A stretch of DNA of 31,234 nucleotides, from assembly GCA_910592205.1 (NCBI GenBank), contig CAJVPJ010000273.1, forward strand, positions 1 to 31,234, written 5' to 3'. This document shows, piece after piece, positions 28,585 through 31,234 of the stretch. This DNA is from Paraglomus occultum. Lineage: Eukaryota > Glomeromycota > Glomeromycetes > Paraglomerales > Paraglomeraceae. Position 1 is the first letter of the stretch; every line of letters begins with the position of its first letter. The translations under genes were made by a program, and so were the position numbers. The notes beneath the pieces are model-generated. The model saw only the letters and a program-made list of their open reading frames with translations. It was not told the DNA's origin and searched no databases.

Positions 28585-31234
28585 ATGAAATGAAAGCGAA
28601 AACAGGGAATCAGAGATCTTGGATGCTATGTATGATTGCTATTTGACAGAGTTACGGAAGATATAAGTAGGATTATATAAGATTGTAGATAGAGGGGAAA
28701 GGGGAGTTATGTTTTATTGTTTTATTGTCTCGTCTCCGGGTATGTATATTTTTATCTTGCAGTTTTGAATGGATGGTAGTATTCTATAATTGCAGTTTGC
28801 ATGGAGACTTTTGTGATTAATTATAGTTTATGTGTAAATAATTCGGTGAGTGTTTATGATATAAAACACGCTTTTGTTAAATCTCTACTCTCTAATTGTT
28901 CTGCCTCTCCCGGCGGGTCCTTCTAGCAGGAATTTTTTCCCCCTATTTTTGGGATGATAACAATATGGACCCTCTCCTTTGGCCGTGAATGATGGTCCAG
29001 AGTAGGACAAAATTTGTGTGGTTGAAGAAATTCTGGGAAATGGATGGCTTGCTTTATAACCTATTTGTTATTACGGGCAAATAAAATACCAAGAGTATTT
29101 CTGACAATACTTGTCGATATTTATTGTATTCTGCAAGTAGTGATTGACCGCTGACGGGTTATGCTGTTGGGCGTATGTTTGCTTGCATAGCATTCATGAA
29201 TATCGAAGAGAACATGTAAACTCGAAAGACAAACACAGAGAGGTCAGTACGAATCTTTACATAACGACAAACCTGTAGTATTATGAACAGAATGCTGTTA
29301 ATTAACCATTGCTGCATTCTTATGGCTTGCCCATTTGTGCTTAACTAATAATATCGATCACATTGTAACACTATTACTGGTATTCAGCGGGGGAAAGTAT
29401 AAAAGATGTGTGTGAGATGAGTGCGGGGGGGTGAGCCTCATAAAAGGTATCTGGCAATTCATGTACAAGAATAGTTGAACGTATATGGATATTTTGAAGG
29501 GGTGGCCGATATTCCTACATACGCTTGCAGTAATTGTTAGGACTGTCGTTGTTAATGAAAATGATATTCTTTGTTGGACAGGCTGCACGTATTACCTGTA
29601 ATAACTATATTATTAAACAATATGGGCAACATGCATCTAATATATAGTAATCGTAATAGGGCGTGCTGCAACAGACCAGACAGTGAACATGTGACGCTTA
29701 TGCAGCCCCCAGTGTTTCCTGTTTTCTTTTTGCTTACCATACCGATACAGCCACTATCGCTGCTGTCCCCAAACGGAGAGATTTTTGTCTTCTTTCTAGC
29801 TGTTGCTTGATTTTCTTCAAGTTCACTAGTTCTTTAATTTGTTTGTATCCAAGGGAAAAGAATACCATCGGATTTGCACAAACAATTTCACTGGGTTGCA
29901 CAGGGTTTTTGTAATTTTTGTTTCAATCGTCATTGCTAATTATAATTGAACGCAGGTCCCTGCTAGGAGATCTTACACATTGTATAGATAGTTCATCATC
30001 AGCTCCATACACAATAGGAATGTGGTAATGACAGAATTTGATGTCTTGATTAGACAAAAACTTATGTAGATTCGTTCAAGATGATCATAATTGTTTTTCC
30101 TATATTTTTAATTATGGCTTGAAAACTCGGTAACACAACCTGAATATTGATTGGCCCCGTACATTGAGAGCTTGCTTTAGACGCTCTTTTGACCTGACCA
30201 TTCCAGCTCCACTTAGGAATCGCCATGTCAGTAACCATTTTGTGTTTTAACAAGAACCACAAAATTTAATCAGAAGATTGTCGCAAAGGAAAAGGAGGTA
30301 AGGATGTACGGTTAAACGTGAATACTAATGGCGAAACCATTAACACGATACTCAGTCAACTCTACCAGACAGTCACTGAGTTATTATATTGCGTCTTATT
30401 ATCTAATGCAAACCCGGCAATGCGTCTTGCGTCTCTGTTCAATTATACCGTGTTGTTAAATTGCAGATTGCTAAAGAACGCGACAGTCCATGATGTTACA
30501 TTAGGTTTCACTATGTCTGCATCTAATATCTATTATTATCTGATGAGGATGATGCATTTGTTCAAATATAGAGATTGGTCGTTGTGTGTAGATTGATTAG
30601 ATAGAGCAAATGACTAAATTCAGAAAGCGAGTATGCCAAATGTACAAATAAGAATGAGAAGGAGTGACACCACATTATTTCTGGGTATTGGGGGATTCGT
30701 GAATTGTGATGGGGTCCAACAAAGACGCATTCTTATTAGTCACAATCACTACTTACAGCGATCACTTCAATGTTTACAGAAAACATTGCGCCACAAAAGT
30801 TTCAGGGGTCAAGATCGTCAAGGGCCACAGTAACAGATTTGTTTTATCCCCATATTTTACTGTTTAACTGACAACAACTATTACGGAATAAGACATCCAT
30901 ATTTTTTTTTAGCTTAGCACATTTAATTCGGGAAAACGGCATTAATCCTTACTGAGCGTTCTTATTGCTACAAAAGTAGTGATTTAATGATCTTCGACTT
31001 AGCATCTTCTTAATAAGCTGTAATTTCGTCTTATTAAGTTTACTACAGCATTGAATCAGGCAACTCTTTGCCTAATTTAACATTAGTAATGTTGCCTTAT
31101 CGGTGTAAGACCTCCAGATTGTTGTAAACGTCAACTGCTGAATGTTATTAAAAGACGTACTGTACACTCACTGGACAAAAGTCTACGTAATTTTTGTCGA
31201 TCACATAGTAAAACATATGAAAAATCTATTTTTT
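28585..31234. other. Upstream region of RIM15-like gene; no gene supported
   Basis: The first few hundred bases should contain the kinase promoter and 5' leader. Beyond about 29.0 kb I see no conserved coding sequence. Two overlapping candidates deserve mention. A plus-strand frame of 92 codons (30318-30596) contains ILSQLYQTVTELLYCVLLSN and LFNYTVLLNCRLLKN. A minus-strand frame (30062-30262) contains MAIPKWSWNGQVKRASKASS. Both look a little more protein-like than chance, neither is recognised, and neither has a clear splice context. The last 400 bases are AT-rich without frames. Confidence 0.45.

Noticed and set aside
1-31234. CRISPR array, bacterial operon or phage features
   Set aside because: No spaced direct repeats of CRISPR type. 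Genes have spliceosomal introns and eukaryotic families, so the DNA is nuclear eukaryotic.

Overview
The window looks like nuclear DNA of a fungus, most probably an arbuscular mycorrhizal fungus (Glomeromycotina) or a close Mucoromycota relative. The reasons are the AT-rich sequence, genes split by many introns of mostly 70-130 bases, fungal-type housekeeping genes (Enp2, Ccc2-like copper ATPase, Rim15/Cek1-like kinase), and several decayed Crinkler (CRN) effector-like genes, a family strongly expanded in these fungi. The genus cannot be fixed from the sequence alone.

Left third (1-13.8 kb), a decaying effector and transposon region. Three Crinkler-family relics lie here: a nuclease type (about 1122-2672, +), a kinase type (9363-10690, -) and a second nuclease type (11277-13232, -). 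The last is split by what looks like a 744-base solo LTR with 5-base target duplications. All three carry an intron with nearly the same 5' sequence and phase just before the effector part. Two related transposase-like remnants (8398-8570; 10660-11220, -) sit among them. A short membrane-protein-like segment is present twice in inverted orientation (1-351 and 13260-13805) and brackets the block. In the middle is an apparently intact gene that only appears after splicing: a ten-exon, 305-residue mitochondrial rRNA adenine dimethyltransferase (TFB1M/KsgA family, 6504-8195, -).

Right two thirds (14.5-28.6 kb), a conserved gene block. The intronless copper-transporting P1B-ATPase (14549-17989, -) and the 13-exon Enp2/NOL10 small-subunit ribosome biogenesis gene (18488-21675, +) diverge from a shared 498-base intergenic region. 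Enp2 then converges on a large eight-exon Rim15/Cek1/MAST-like protein kinase (22458-28584, -, 1713 residues predicted). The last 2.6 kb hold no gene I can support.

Functionally, TFB1M (mitochondrial 12S/15S-type rRNA methylation) and Enp2 (nucleolar pre-40S assembly) both serve ribosome making. The copper ATPase loads the secretory pathway or exports copper, and the Rim15-like kinase is expected to act in nutrient-responsive quiescence signalling. I see no operon-like linkage. All splice models are manual, from reading frame, GT/AG sites and family similarity.
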